A stretch of 64,000 nucleotides of DNA from Solea solea (Eukaryota > Chordata > Actinopteri > Pleuronectiformes > Soleidae), in assembly GCF_958295425.1 (NCBI RefSeq), contig NC_081153.1, positions 19,932,720 to 19,996,719 of the forward strand, written 5' to 3'. Below, in pieces: positions 24,097 through 36,325 of this stretch. Under the pieces are notes generated by a model. It was not told the DNA's origin, did not search any database, and saw nothing but the letters and a program-made list of their open reading frames with translations. Every line of letters begins with the position of its first letter. The first letter of the stretch is position 1. The position numbers were made by a program, and so were the translations under genes.

Positions 24097-27000
24097 GAAA
24101 CTTTATCTGCACCAACAGCCTTTGTGTGCATGTGGGAAGTCGTCGCGTACGTATGAATGAATGGATGCAACGTATACGTAAAGATTTAGTTTGACATTGA
24201 GCATCAGTTAAAAAGGCGGCTCACTCGTCTCTGTGATACATCTGCTCTCACTGCTGTCGACACACCCACCTCAAAATCTCAATGTTCTCGGGGCTTTTTT
24301 TGAGCGCAGTGTGTTTTCGCGTGAGCGCGTGTGATGTGAGAACCCTTTTTATATAACCACATTTTCCCTGAGAGGACAGCGTGTTTGGTTTGAGCCGCAG
24401 CAATGCCAAAAGTAGAGTAATTGTTTATTAATTGAGCCTTCAGCTGCCACCCTGTTGGCTTAAGTCGGAGCGAGCGTGGATCACATCACAGCTTTCAGAG
24501 GGTGGAGTTGAATCTGAGCCATCTGAGGCTTTCAGGTTCAGCCTAATTGTGGTTTCGCTCCAGAAGTGTCTGTCGATTCAGAGGAATGACATTTTAAGAC
24601 ACCGGCTGCTCTGTTATTCACCTACTTACTGTACATATACTCTGTATGCAGTTGTTTTATTCATTTCTTGATTGAATTAAAGCTGCGTTTGATGATACTC
24701 AGATGTAGATCATTCAACATTAATATTATACTTTTACTGGGAAAAAAGTGGATGTTACATAAGTTGATCCAGTCCTGGACAAAGCATGTCCACATCATAT
24801 GAAAAGATCCTTGTTCACTAATCTAAAGGTCAGAGATTTGATCTAGACCTTCAAAGGTGCTTATGTAAGACACTGCATGATGATGCTGTCATTGTGAGTG
24901 TGTGTGTGTGTGTGTACGAATGTGTGAGCGTGTGAATAGATGAGAAGAAAATTGGGCAAGAAGAGGACAGTATTATTATTATTATTATTAGTCACAGTGT
25001 ACGATGTACTGTGTAATTAAAAAAATAAAATAAGAATTAATAATAATTCCAACTCTTTACATATCCATAAACAATGTCACTGAGCAAACACTCTAGATCA
25101 GTGATATCTGTTGGGTTTACAAACGTATTGCAGACAGCACTTTGCATTAGTGTAATTATGCGACAGTTTGTGCTGTTGGAAAAATTGCAGTACTTTCTGG
25201 AAGCTGAGAAGTTGCACGTCAAAGCCAGCGAGTGGTTATTACGGTCATTTTGAAGCCCGGAATCAGTGTCTTTTTGGCCTCAAACAAATGTTATTTTAAA
25301 TATGTTTTGTACTGTTCAAATTTTAAATGTAACATGTAAAATCTGGTGTTCAAGTGTTTTTTCTCAACCAAAACATTTTACTTTAACCCTTTTGGGGTTA
25401 AAAAAAAAGCTTTAACAGCGACATGACATGAGTCAAGTAGAGTCGAGTAGTGATAGAACTGTGTGATGGAAAAAGTGCCATGAGAGGTGTTTTCCGGTTG
25501 ACGTTATACATCAAAGACCAAAACAGCTTTAGCTGGCAGCTAGTCAGGCGCCATTTTGTGCCATTGAAGACGTTTTACTTGTACATATAAAGGCCAATTC
25601 ACACTCAATATTTGTCCATTTTACTTCCGTACCAAACGTTATCTCCGTCTCTACCCTACATACTGTACCTCCAGGGGTCAGAGTGCAGCCAGCAAACCAG
25701 TGTTAAACGCACATACACACTCTTCTTGGTCATGTTCCTGACTGGTTTGCTCTACCCTGCCCTCACAGATTTTGGTTGGTGGCATTGCTGGGGCGGCTGA
25801 AGCGTAACATAAAAAGTACTCAACTTCCTCAAGACTCTGATGAAGCGTTTTCATTTACAAGAAATAAACAAGAGGAGCACATACTGTAGCTTCAGCATGG
25901 TCAAAGGCCAAAATAACAAACAAACAAATCCAACTAGAAATCAAACACATCTTACCTGTCAGTTGACCTCAGGAGAAAACTGAGTCCCAAATAACTCGCG
26001 ACCCATCTCTACAAAGATTTAATATCCTAAGATTGAGTAGAATTTTAGAATAAGTAATCGATGGATGTGGCTGGTTGGGTCAGGCGGAAGCTGAGTGATT
26101 TCTTGCCGGATTAAAAGGAAGACGTCGTCATGGAAGCGACCAATCAGCAAGCAGGACAGTGGCAGTGGCCCAATGGAGTCTTCATGCTGACACACACACA
26201 CACACACCTGAGGCACATCACATCACTCAATCCAGAAGAAAAGAAACAAAAACACACTAACCTGTTTATGTGCATTTGGTTTTACTATAATAATTAATAC
26301 GTTTAGCAGAGAGTAGACAAAACTCTGAGCGTCAGCAGCTTTACATCGCAGGTTTTTTACCAAAACAAAGCCGCCGATTGTCTCCCTGACATTAACTGTG
26401 CTGTGTCAGTGAAACCTTTGTCACGGCAGCAGTGTAATCACAGTTTGGTCTTATTAACAGAAGGGGACTTCCTCAACTGCCCCCACAGCAGTGCACTAAA
26501 TGGCAGCAGGGCTATTAATATCTTGAAAAAAAACAACCCACACAGCTGCCCAGCAGAACTGTCACACTGAACAATAGCTTCTTATGTGAAGGGACGGCAC
26601 CGCTGTCTGTGTTACCAGTATCCATGGAGTTGTTTGAGCTGTTTTTCTGCCTCTTCTATCAAAAATAGTTGTTTATTAAAGGCGACCTTGTGAAGAAAGA
26701 GCGTATTCATAAGGGGATGCCTGAGTGTCCTATTTCTCTTGGCACACAATGAGGCATTTGGAGAAAGAGACTGATGTTGCTGAAGTATTTATGGGGTGTT
26801 GTCCTTTCATCCCCCCTCTTCCTATTGCAGGAACACATATATAAATACAATCCAATAGTTGTGGCACACGGGCTGTCCTGTGGAGATAAGCTGCAGCTCA
26901 TATAGTGACACTCTTCCACTCAAACAGCCACTCGCCTCCCCCGTGAACTGTATTTCACTATTTTCAATTAGAGCAGACACGCGTGGCTGTAAGGAGGTGA

Positions 27001-27239
27001 GTTATGAGGTCAGTGGCGCTCCCTGCTTTCGGCGTGATTTGTATTTGTTGTTGTTGTTGTGTGTGTGTGTGTGTGTGTGGGGGGGGGGCACGCTGTTACA
27101 TGTAACAGTTGTCATGGAAAATAACGTCTGCGTGTGCGCTGCACGGCGAACGGCAGGGTGTGCACACGGCGAGATGCTTTGTTTACACCACAGCAGATGA
27201 TGTTACATAACTGAGGCTGTTGCTCTGGCAACGGGAAGA

Positions 27240-27410
27240 ACCCCCAACTCCCCGCCCCTCCCCTCCACCCAACCGCCCTTTAGACAATATAAACACACAC
27301 ACACACACACACGCTCAGGACATTCTCCAGCCACACAGGACTTGACTGATTGATTTATCGCCCGCTGACACACACTATTAACAAGATGGCCTCGCTTGCC
27401 GCGGTGATCG
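27240..27410 (+). promoter_or_regulatory. promoter-like sequence with TATA-like box and good start context (weak)
   Basis: A CCCCGCCCCTCCCC tract is followed by GACAATATAAAC (about 27280), then about 95 bp later AACAAGATGGCC, a near-perfect initiation context at 27385. The following open frame (about 131 codons) reads through a TG microsatellite and matches nothing I know, so no gene is called. Confidence 0.15.
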
Positions 27411-27614
27411 GAAAATGTTGTTCCTCAGAGATATTTTACACTCACCAGGAGGCGAAACGGCTCCTAAACGATGGCTCACCCCGGTGTTGTTTGATAAACA
27501 AATTAAACATTCACCACATTTTTACTGCCAGCACTGAAACAACCTGTTATTTATGGCTGTCCATCAAAACACAGCCGGAACCCTGGAGGCCTCGCCGAGT
27601 CTCTCAGGTCGCAT

Positions 27615-27645
<31 letters not shown>

Positions 27646-28854
27646 TGTCAGAGACCTGAATGGCAACACAGTGAGTCATTTTTCATTACTTAACGCGATG
27701 CATTCAAGTTCAGGAGGAGCGGAGGGGCTTCGCGTCAGCAGGCTTCCCCCCGTTACTGGAGCTGTCTCTCTGTGTTGAGGGGAACAGCGCTGAGGACTCG
27801 CTCCTCTTGCAACACCATGTGACAGCCCATCCGAGCAGCCTCAGGTCCAGGAGGTACAAGGAGACGCCTCTGGCTGGCGGAACCTTGACAGCTGTCAGCA
27901 AACGGATCAATTAAAATCCACTTTTCTGCAATTATTTTTACCCGTCTGCCGTTTTAAAGGGTGCGTGAGAATAATGGCCGACACCTGCGAGTCTTTTCTT
28001 TACATTCTCGAGCATAACAGCGCGTCCGTCACATTAAAGTGTGATTTCAGGATTCATATTTATCTGTCGATCTCGCCTGAGGAAATGAAAGTGGAACAAT
28101 GCAGGAGTTTTACCTTCATTTAACATTGTGATAATTAAATGGCTTGTTCCACTCCCCCTACTGTCTGTTAGTGGAAAACCCCAAATCAGAGGTCTGGCGA
28201 GGAATAGCTTTACGGCACACACACACACACACACACCTCCAAGATCAAGGCAGCGAGAGCATTATTTTAGATGTTTTTGCTGTTGTATCTTTGGGATAAA
28301 CTCTCTGATTCTATGTGTTTATGTGTGTTTGCAATTCCTCGACGTTTGCTATTGTTGTAAAGGCGTTTGCACGACCTTCTTTATGAACGATGTCTGTTTT
28401 CGGGGGGTAGTTGGATGTTTTCTTCAGTCGTCATGGTCATGGTCATGGCTCCGGGGCACATGGACAGAAGAGGGGAAGGGAGTGTCAGTGGTGGCTTTTT
28501 ACGAAGGTGACGTAGAAAAAAGTAATCAAGACTATAATCTTGTATGTTTACATGATATTCCTGGTCCCTATTAAGATAAAATAAAATAAAAAATAATCAG
28601 GGTGTATAAGTCGGACTTTTATTTTCCTAAGGCATGCCTGGTTAGCGCTGGGAGCTTTGGCTGCAGTGCAAATGTAAATTTTGGCCAATCGGTCGCTACC
28701 ATTTTATTCACATGACTCACGGACACACAAACTCCTGGCTATCATCACTGCTTCAGGAGTGTAGATCTCTCTCTGGCTTGTTGTGGAAACTCCAGTAATG
28801 AAACAACTCAGGAGGTTTGAGCCCAAAAGCACGACATAGATGCAGCCAGAACCA

Positions 28855-29020
28855 GTTTACCTGGATCTAACCCAACGCAGGTACACCAGCCAATCGCTCC
28901 AAGAGATTGGTCGTGTTATTAAACACGCAGAGGATAACTGGACACTCTAAACTGACCGTAGGTGTGAATGAGAGAGTGAATGGTTGTTTGTGTGTGACCC
29001 TGTGACAGCTGGGATTGAGA
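28855..29020 (+). mobile_element. copy of the tRNA-SINE-like repeat (middle and tail)
   Basis: CACTCTAAACTGACCGTAGG, TGTGAATGAGAGAGTGAATGG and CTGTGACAGCTGGGATTGAG match the second half of the family described at 6785, in plus orientation. Confidence 0.6.
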
Positions 29021-29969
29021 CACTTCATTAATTAGTGAATTATAGACCTTAGAAGGCACTGTGGTGTTTTTAGCTTAATGCAAATGTCAAAAAGCAACAA
29101 ACGAATCAAACAAAAAGTGGTATAGTACATATGTTGTACTAAAAACCAAATGTCAACCACGTGATGACTCTCTCAGCAGAAGAACATGAATCACTGTAGT
29201 GATATTTAGAGATATATGTGGAATTTACAGTAAGTTGTGTCATGTCTAAATGTTTCAGTGGTCGCTCATAACTTAATAAGCTTGTGTGGATAATGCATTT
29301 ATATCTGGTATATGAGTTTTTACAGCATCTACATAAACATGGACGAGATAATCCTCAGCAAAAAGGACAGTATGTGTGTACTTGTCTTTATGAGGTCCAA
29401 ATCTACCTTTTTTGCACAGCTCAAAGTGTTTTTTCAGGGTTAAGACCTGGTTTTAGGCACTTGGTTGTGATGGTTAAGGTAAGGGAAAGGGTAAGGGGCT
29501 CAGGAATGCATTATGTCTATGAGGTGTCCTGACTAAGACATGAAAACAAGTGGTGTGTGTGTGTGATAATTATTGGCCCTTAAAGTGTCCCCACGTCATC
29601 CATCACGGCTGTGGAAAGCTGTGCATTGAATGCATGATTCCCTTTTTGCTTCATGTGCAGCAGAGTGTTAAGTTATGCAAACCGTGCACTAACGTGTGCA
29701 TGTGACAAAACGAAGCGTGCTTTCTTTATTTATGGAACCGTCATTTAAATAACCGCACGCCGTGCTGCAGAGAAGAAGAAGAAGACCTGAAACTAACGAC
29801 TGAGACTTTAAGTTCCTCGGGAAAATGGCGATGACAATTTTATACATGCGGCACATTTTATTATGCGTAAAAAATGTGCTTCAAAGACAAAGCAACATAA
29901 AAACACGAGACGAGAACGTGAAAATACAGCATGAAAAACACGGCAAAGACGATGAAAACAACATACATT

Positions 29970-30079
29970 CAAAAGGTGAGTGGAGTTGAGCTGATGAGGA
30001 GGGAGTGGCTGATGAGGAGGGAGTGGCTGGTAGGTGATGAGAAGGAGGAAGAGAAGAACTGTGAGGGGGAATCATGACA
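29970..30079 (-). mobile_element. LTR fragment related to the 41.1-41.6 kb LTR
   Basis: GGGAGTGGCTGGTAGG, GATGAGAAGGAGG and the terminal ATCATGACA correspond to the same order in the element at 41107-41570. Only the first about 110 bp of the LTR (minus orientation, starting TGTCATGAT at 30079) is present. A 20-bp unit GATGAGGAGGGAGTGGCT is duplicated in tandem. Confidence 0.55.
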
Positions 30080-30084
30080 AACCT

Positions 30085-30180
30085 GCAACCTCCATGCAGA
30101 AAGAACCATGTTCAATTTGGGACTTGAACCCAGGTGCTGCAAAGGCAAGAGTGCTAACCACTAAACCAACCGTGTGGCCT
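30085..30180 (-). mobile_element. head fragment of the tRNA-SINE-like repeat
   Basis: The minus strand starts AGGCCACACGGTTGGTTTAG and continues TGGTTAGCACTCTTGCCTTTG, GCACCTGGGTTCAAGTCCC: a tRNA-like A box (TTTAGTGGTTAGC) and B box (GGGTTCAAGTCC). It directly abuts the LTR fragment. Confidence 0.65.
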
Positions 30181-30936
30181 TAATCATAGTATGATATGGT
30201 TAAAACTGGCCCAGCTGCAGTCGCTGTGACACATTTTCCACGTTTACCGTCGTCCTTCTGTCTATTTTAGGTGGCCCTGTTATTTTGTGTAAGTCTTGTT
30301 TAAAGCTGAAATCCACTTTTTAAGGCCAACTCGCAGCATTGTACAGTTCACGTGTGGATTTGATGTTTAATCAGCAGAGCAGAAGTGGAAAGATGTTGCG
30401 TTCGCAGAAAGACTTCACGCCGTGCTCTAATCCCCTGGTGAGGAAATCACTTTGCTCACTGCCAGCTCCAAACTCAGAAAGTTCTCCTTGGAAATAAAAA
30501 AAGAAAGAAAGAAAAGGCGAGCTGAGGTAAAAACCCTGTTTGTTTTCTGTGCTCTCAATGCCCTGCAAAATGAGAAAAGTCAAATTTCCCTCTCTTCACT
30601 GTTCCTTTGTGACCCACAAAAGGAAAATTAAAGTACTTCTAAGCCACTAATCAAAGCAGGGCCAACATCCTTCATTCTTCAAATATTCCTTTGGGCAACG
30701 TAAAGCTTGACTATTCCCCACTTCTTGTACATGTATGTGTTTTTATATTTCGTGTAGTGTCAAATATCCAGGCCTGATCATTGTTGCCTTGCCTATTTTT
30801 GCACATTTATTTATTTATTTATTTAATTGTTTCACAAGAATTCCTCTGTGCTGCTTGGACTCTGTGTTCCTGCACAAATAGCGAATAAACACCTTCAAGC
30901 TTCTCTGGGAGTTTGTCGCCCCGTGTTGAGTCATTG

Positions 30937-30970
<34 letters not shown>

Positions 30971-31639
30971 GCCGGTAAATGACTACAATCCTGCAGAGTT
31001 TCCATTCAGCCAGAGACGCCGGCCTTTCGCTCCACCGACACGGAGCTGTGACGACATCCCAACAGTGTCCCTGCAGTGGGATGTGGGACGAGGGAGGCCA
31101 GACTCCAGGAATCCTGGACCCTGAAGAAGAGGAGGAGTGTTTCGGGGAGAAGCCTGGGATTGTGTCAACATTTCCAGTGACGCTACCACAGAGGGAAAAA
31201 TCCCTGCTGCTAGGAAGGCCAGACTCTGCTAATAAGGGAAAATGCTTTGAGTGTCTGCCTATATGACAATAAATACTCGGCTTTGAGAGGAGCAGAGATT
31301 CAATAATTACTTTCCAGGGAGGAGTGGAAAAGAATTATTACAGAGGGTTGCACAGAGCTGCATCTCGTAGCAAAACATCCCGTAAGTGAGTTTGTGTTTG
31401 CTTCTGAATTCAGGACTTCATGAGATATCCATGCAGCAACACACTCTTCGGTCAACTTCATACTGAGTCTACACTTGTTTGCCCTCTGAATGCATGGAAA
31501 ACATCTGCGGGCAGAAGAAATAACAGGGAAAAAAAGGATCTTGTCAGCTGCGCTGTTGCTACTTTTAGACGCTTCTGTGGAAAAAGACGGAGGGCAGGAA
31601 ACAAAGAAACACATTGGGTTTGCCGCATTAGTCGCCGAG

Positions 31640-31678
31640 GAGAGGAGGAGGAGGAGGAGGAGGAGGAGGAGGAGGAGC
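31640..31678. repeat. (GGA)n microsatellite
   Basis: About 11 GGA units; the poly-Glu, poly-Arg and poly-Ser open frames over it are not considered genes. Confidence 0.9.
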
Positions 31679-32009
31679 CGGACGCAGCAGCCCGGGGTAC
31701 TTCATGCATCAGCTGATTTATGGTTTACACAAAGCACTGTCGCTGCGAGCGCCGGCCCTGGGGAGCATCAAAGTAGTGCAACACCTGAAAGCACAGAGAG
31801 AGAGAGAGACGCTGAAGTGTCCAGGGAACCTCCAAAATCCAGTTTATTGATCCTTTAATTGTTCTGTGAGAGCTGGGAGGGGTTTGAGTCTATCGACGTG
31901 TTCACACACAAACACAGACTGAAGGGAACTCCAGGATACTGTAACTGTGGTTTATTACAACACAGTTCTCCGTTAATCTACTGAAAACATGGCGTCATCT
32001 GCAAATACA

Positions 32010-32390
32010 TGTACTGGAATTTCTTCCTTCAGGGCCGACTATGAGAAAGTGACCTTACTTACGCTCTTGAACAACATCAATAAACAATTTCCTGAGGATT
32101 TTATCGTCTTAATCACTAGTTTCTGGTCTTCTCCAATACAATACTATGTCCACTGTGTAAAGGATGGTCCTATTTAGAGTCAAAGCGGCCATGTTTCAGG
32201 GTGTCAACACTGTTTTATTACTGGATGTTTAAATGGAAGTCTATTGTAAAATGAGTGGACTTCTGGTTTTATTTTATAACTTCATTAAACATCACGTCAC
32301 AAAGAGTTAATGGTGTCAATAGCTAGTTTCAGGTCTTTGTCAATAGAACATGATGCCAGTTTTTGTAGGAAAATAGATAAGAAAGCACAT
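32010..32390. repeat. two adjacent copies of one dispersed repeat
   Basis: The first unit (about 32036-32200: CACTAGTTTCTGGTCTTCTCCAATACA, GATGGTCCTATTTAGAGTCAAAG) and second unit (about 32220-32385: AATGGAAGTCTATTG, CAATAGCTAGTTTCAGGTCTTTGTCAATA) belong to a teleost family whose third copy is at 62585-62770. Confidence 0.55.
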
Positions 32391-33904
32391 TCCATATGAA
32401 TGCTTTAGTGTGATTTACAAGAAGAAGACGGCGACAGACGAACGTCTGGTTCCAAAAACACAGGAGGTGATAGTGACACGGCGCCATTTTAATCCCAAAT
32501 CTTCCCCAGTCACAATGAGAGTCTCTTTAGATCGATCACTCCTCCTGATGGAGTAGGAAGAAGAGCGGATTGTCAAAATAAAGCACCGTCTGTCCTCCAC
32601 ATACTGTCATTGTGAGGTTGAAGTGAAAGTGAGGAGGGCTAAAGTCCTTGAGCAGGAGACAGGAACAGCCTTGTCTCCTGTGCTGTACATCATGTGCATA
32701 TACAACTCATTGTGTAAGTGTAAAGGAAACATCCTGCTGATTGGACTGCAGGACGATGCACAGTTGCCTTGGTGTTTGGCTGTTTTCCTCCTGCTCATTG
32801 TTTGTGTGTAAACACGGTGGAAACCACGAGAAGCTGCAGTCTGTACTTGCTTTGTACCACAGTCAGTCAATAAAGCTGATTGTGCTTTAAAATATCTGCC
32901 TCATTTCCTCCCAACAGACCTGAGTCAGCAATTATTTCCCGTCAACGCAATTTAACCAGGAATACATGTCTGTGAATAAGACGTCTACGGCTGATACAAT
33001 CAACCATGTTGATCATTTATTTGCAGTGCTGTCAAAAGATTCAAATATTTAAAAAACATTAAGTGCACATTTTTATCTATAGTAAATGTCCCTTCTTTTT
33101 GTCCCATTATTTTTTCTCATTTTAATGCTCTTATCAACATAGAAAAGTGGATCGGCTTGCTTTATTGAGACAATATATATTTTTGTTTATTTAAAAAAAA
33201 AAAAAAAAAAAGAGCTAATCCGAGCTAAAGGAGCTAGCGGTCTTCAGATTTCTACGATTAACACGGCTCGGGGATCTGCCAGCTTGGTTGGTAACACTGC
33301 ATACATCATTACTTGGATGTGGGGAGTGCGTCGAGAAATGATCCAGGCTGCGTTGGATACGGGGAGCCCCCTTGGAGACGGAGAAGCGCACAGTGCTCGC
33401 CATCCACTCGAAATGTAGCGTTAGCCTACGACTCTTTGTCGTGTGTGCAGCGTGCCTGTTGTTTGGTTTCCGCTCTAGTAGTTTTTCTAACGTTACTAGT
33501 TGTTGCAACAGCATGTGGAAAAAAAACTACAAAGTTTGTAGGCCAAAAAAAAAAAAAAGATAAATATATTTTTTTATTTATGCTAAAATTTTGGCTCAAA
33601 TGGGGATTTTGTGCAACCAAAAATTTGCATATTCACCTTCTATATGAACAAGCGTCATAGCCATAAAGATAAAGGCTTAGCAAGATGCTGTTAAGGACAC
33701 ATGGACTTTCCCTCAGAACAAGTGGGATGTCATAATAAGCACCGCTGGCTGTGTGGAAATATAGATATGGACGGTGTTGCATCAGTTAAAATTTAAATTA
33801 AAATTCCAGTGCAGAACTTCTTTTGCCCCCTCCTGAGGAATTAAATAGTTAAATAGTTAAAGACGTTGTCTATCCCAGCGTTTCAAGAGGATTCCCCGTT
33901 TAAA

Positions 33905-34085
33905 TCCCGCTCTGATTCGTCCTTTTCTGTTTGGAGTTTCCACAGGTTTCCTTTAAGACTGAGGTCATTGGCCCTGTGATAAACCGGTGACCTGTTCAGA
34001 ATTGACTCTGACCATCTCTCAACCAAAGTCAGCTGGGATTTGTTTCTGCTACCGCAGCAACCATCAGCGGATAAGTGGCGCAGCT
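33905..34085 (+). mobile_element. copy of the tRNA-SINE-like repeat
   Basis: TTTCTGTTTGGAGTTTCCACAGG, GTGATAAACCGGTGACCTG, CAGCTGGGATTTG and CAGCGGATAAGTGGCG follow the family order in plus orientation. Confidence 0.6.
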
Positions 34086-35847
34086 ACTGGACGGTTAGAA
34101 TGTTAAATATGAAACCACAGACAAATGCAAGAGGGCGGCTGCGAGCGTCGCTATGTCAAACATTTATGTAATGTGTCATTTAAAAACACATCAGGGTCAC
34201 GTATGGTGCTCTAACGACTTCCTGTGTTTCCAATGGACAGTGAAATGCAAGTGTAACTATATGAGATCATTATTTTTGCTACTTTGTCCTCTTGGACATT
34301 TTGATCTCACACTGTGGACAGAGTTTCCTCTCATTGTATAATCAAAGCTTTTTTTCCAGTTCCTCTTCATCTTCACTGGTCATAAATCTGAACTCTCCAC
34401 TGGAAACATGGGATTTAATGCAGTTTAAAAAAGATATTAGCTGCAATCAAAATCAAGGGCACTCTCCACATATATGTAACTATACCGAACACTTAGATAA
34501 GTTTATAAACCAGCAATATTGCAATGTAAAATACATTTGCTTAAAGATGATACAGAAGGAAATCATGTGTCCAGTGTTGTATGTTTTTCAGTTTGCAGGA
34601 CTCCGCTGCAGTGGAGTCACTGGGTTTCCAACTCTCTACTGCCCCCTGTGGACAAAAACGGAGACACACAGGTAATATTTTGGAAAAGAAATTGTCTCCT
34701 GGGTGTTTTACTGCAACAGGGGAAGTTTAACAAAATCTACTTAAAATGTGTTAAATTCACTTCATGCAGCTTTGAATGGACACAAATCAAACTAAATCTG
34801 GATTAGTTACACTGATGAGACTCCATCCTCCTCTCACATCCTCCTGCTTCCACTTCTGCTCCACCCTCTCTGTCGTATGTGAAGCCTCTGGGTCACCTGT
34901 CACTTCACGCTCGCCTCCAGAGTTCACTTCTCAGGCTCATCCTCGCACTCGTGCATCACATTCAGCCCAAAACACGGGTGATGTGTTTGGGGGGGAGGGG
35001 GGAGGGGGGAGTTTTCAGGAGAGCTGCCCCTTTAGCTGAGTCCCACATTGATGAATTATACATGCCTCACATCACACCTCCCACGCTGCAGCTTATGTAA
35101 TGTCAGCCACGCGTGGAGAAGCGTATGCACGTATATATATATGTGTGTGTCTGTGTGTGTGTGTGTGTGTGTGTCTACGTGGATGTATTTATATCCAGAC
35201 TGGGATTGAGGGAACAGTGACTCATTCTCTTTTGCTCTTTATTTTTACCCCTCAATCTGCCCACCCACCCACCCACCGCCTATCTGTAAGACGAAGGAGA
35301 AGATGAAGACAAAAAAAAGAAGAAAACATGTTAGTTTTATCGCTTTCCTAACTGTACAATATTGTTATAACATCATTACTTTATCTCCTGAGTGAGATCT
35401 GGGACATCATCTCCTATAATATAAATATAATAAGGTTAATCAGGCTCCTTTAGGATCACATTCGCTCAAACAAATACACTTCCTCTCCTATCTTTGCTCT
35501 GCTCGTTTTCTCGCCTCTCAGGTTTTGCTGAATAAATATCAAAACCCAAAATGTCATTAAATCTCAATTCAAACCAGCCTCTAGATAAATATGTCCCTAT
35601 ATGTGTGTTGGGATCCTTTCCAGTTCAACAACCTTTCTGAATAATATGGAGGGCGACCACTTTCATGTATCAACCCAGGATTACACAAATTTGCTCATTT
35701 TATAAACTGTGCTTATGCTCTTAATGATTCATCACAATTTTTATTATCAATAATAATGTTACAACCTGATCACAACAACAATGTGGTGACTCCCTCTTCC
35801 CAACGCCCAAGAAACCACCAGCAACAAACTAATCTACGGAACCCCAA

Positions 35848-36325
35848 AATTTTATTTCTGAAATACTAATTTGTTCCCGTGAAATACTAATTTGTTCCCG
35901 TGAAATACTAATTTGCTCCTACGAAACAGGTAAAATGTGCACACAAAATACTAATTTGTTCCCACAGAATAGGTAAAACGTTCCCACAAAATACTAATAT
36001 GTTCCCATGAAATACTAATTTGTTCCTGTGAAATACTAATTTGCTCCTACGAAATAGGTAAAATGTGCACACAAAATACTAATTTATTCCCACAGAATAG
36101 GTAAAACGTTCCCACAAAATACTAACATGTTCCCATGAAATACTAATTTGTTCCCACAAAATACTAATTTGTTTCCTCGACATACTAATTTGCTCCCACG
36201 AAATAGGTAAAATGTGCACACAAAATATTAATTAATTTACACTAAATACTAATTTATTCCCACGGAATAGGTAAAATGTTCCCACAAATACTAATTTGTT
36301 CCCACGAAATAGGTAAAATGTGAGC
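35848..36325. repeat. minisatellite with 21-bp unit and about 128-bp higher-order period
   Basis: The basic unit is GAAATACTAATTTGTTCCCGT (21 bp), alternating with GAAATAGGTAAAATGTGCACA-type variants. The marker ATTTGCTCC recurs at 35911, 36039 and 36188, spacings of 128 and 149 bp (128 plus one 21-bp unit), so blocks of about six units were duplicated as a whole. Confidence 0.9.

Noticed and set aside
30085..30180. tRNA gene candidate from A/B-box-like words
   Set aside because: No cloverleaf could be drawn and the sequence is a fragment of a multi-copy repeat.
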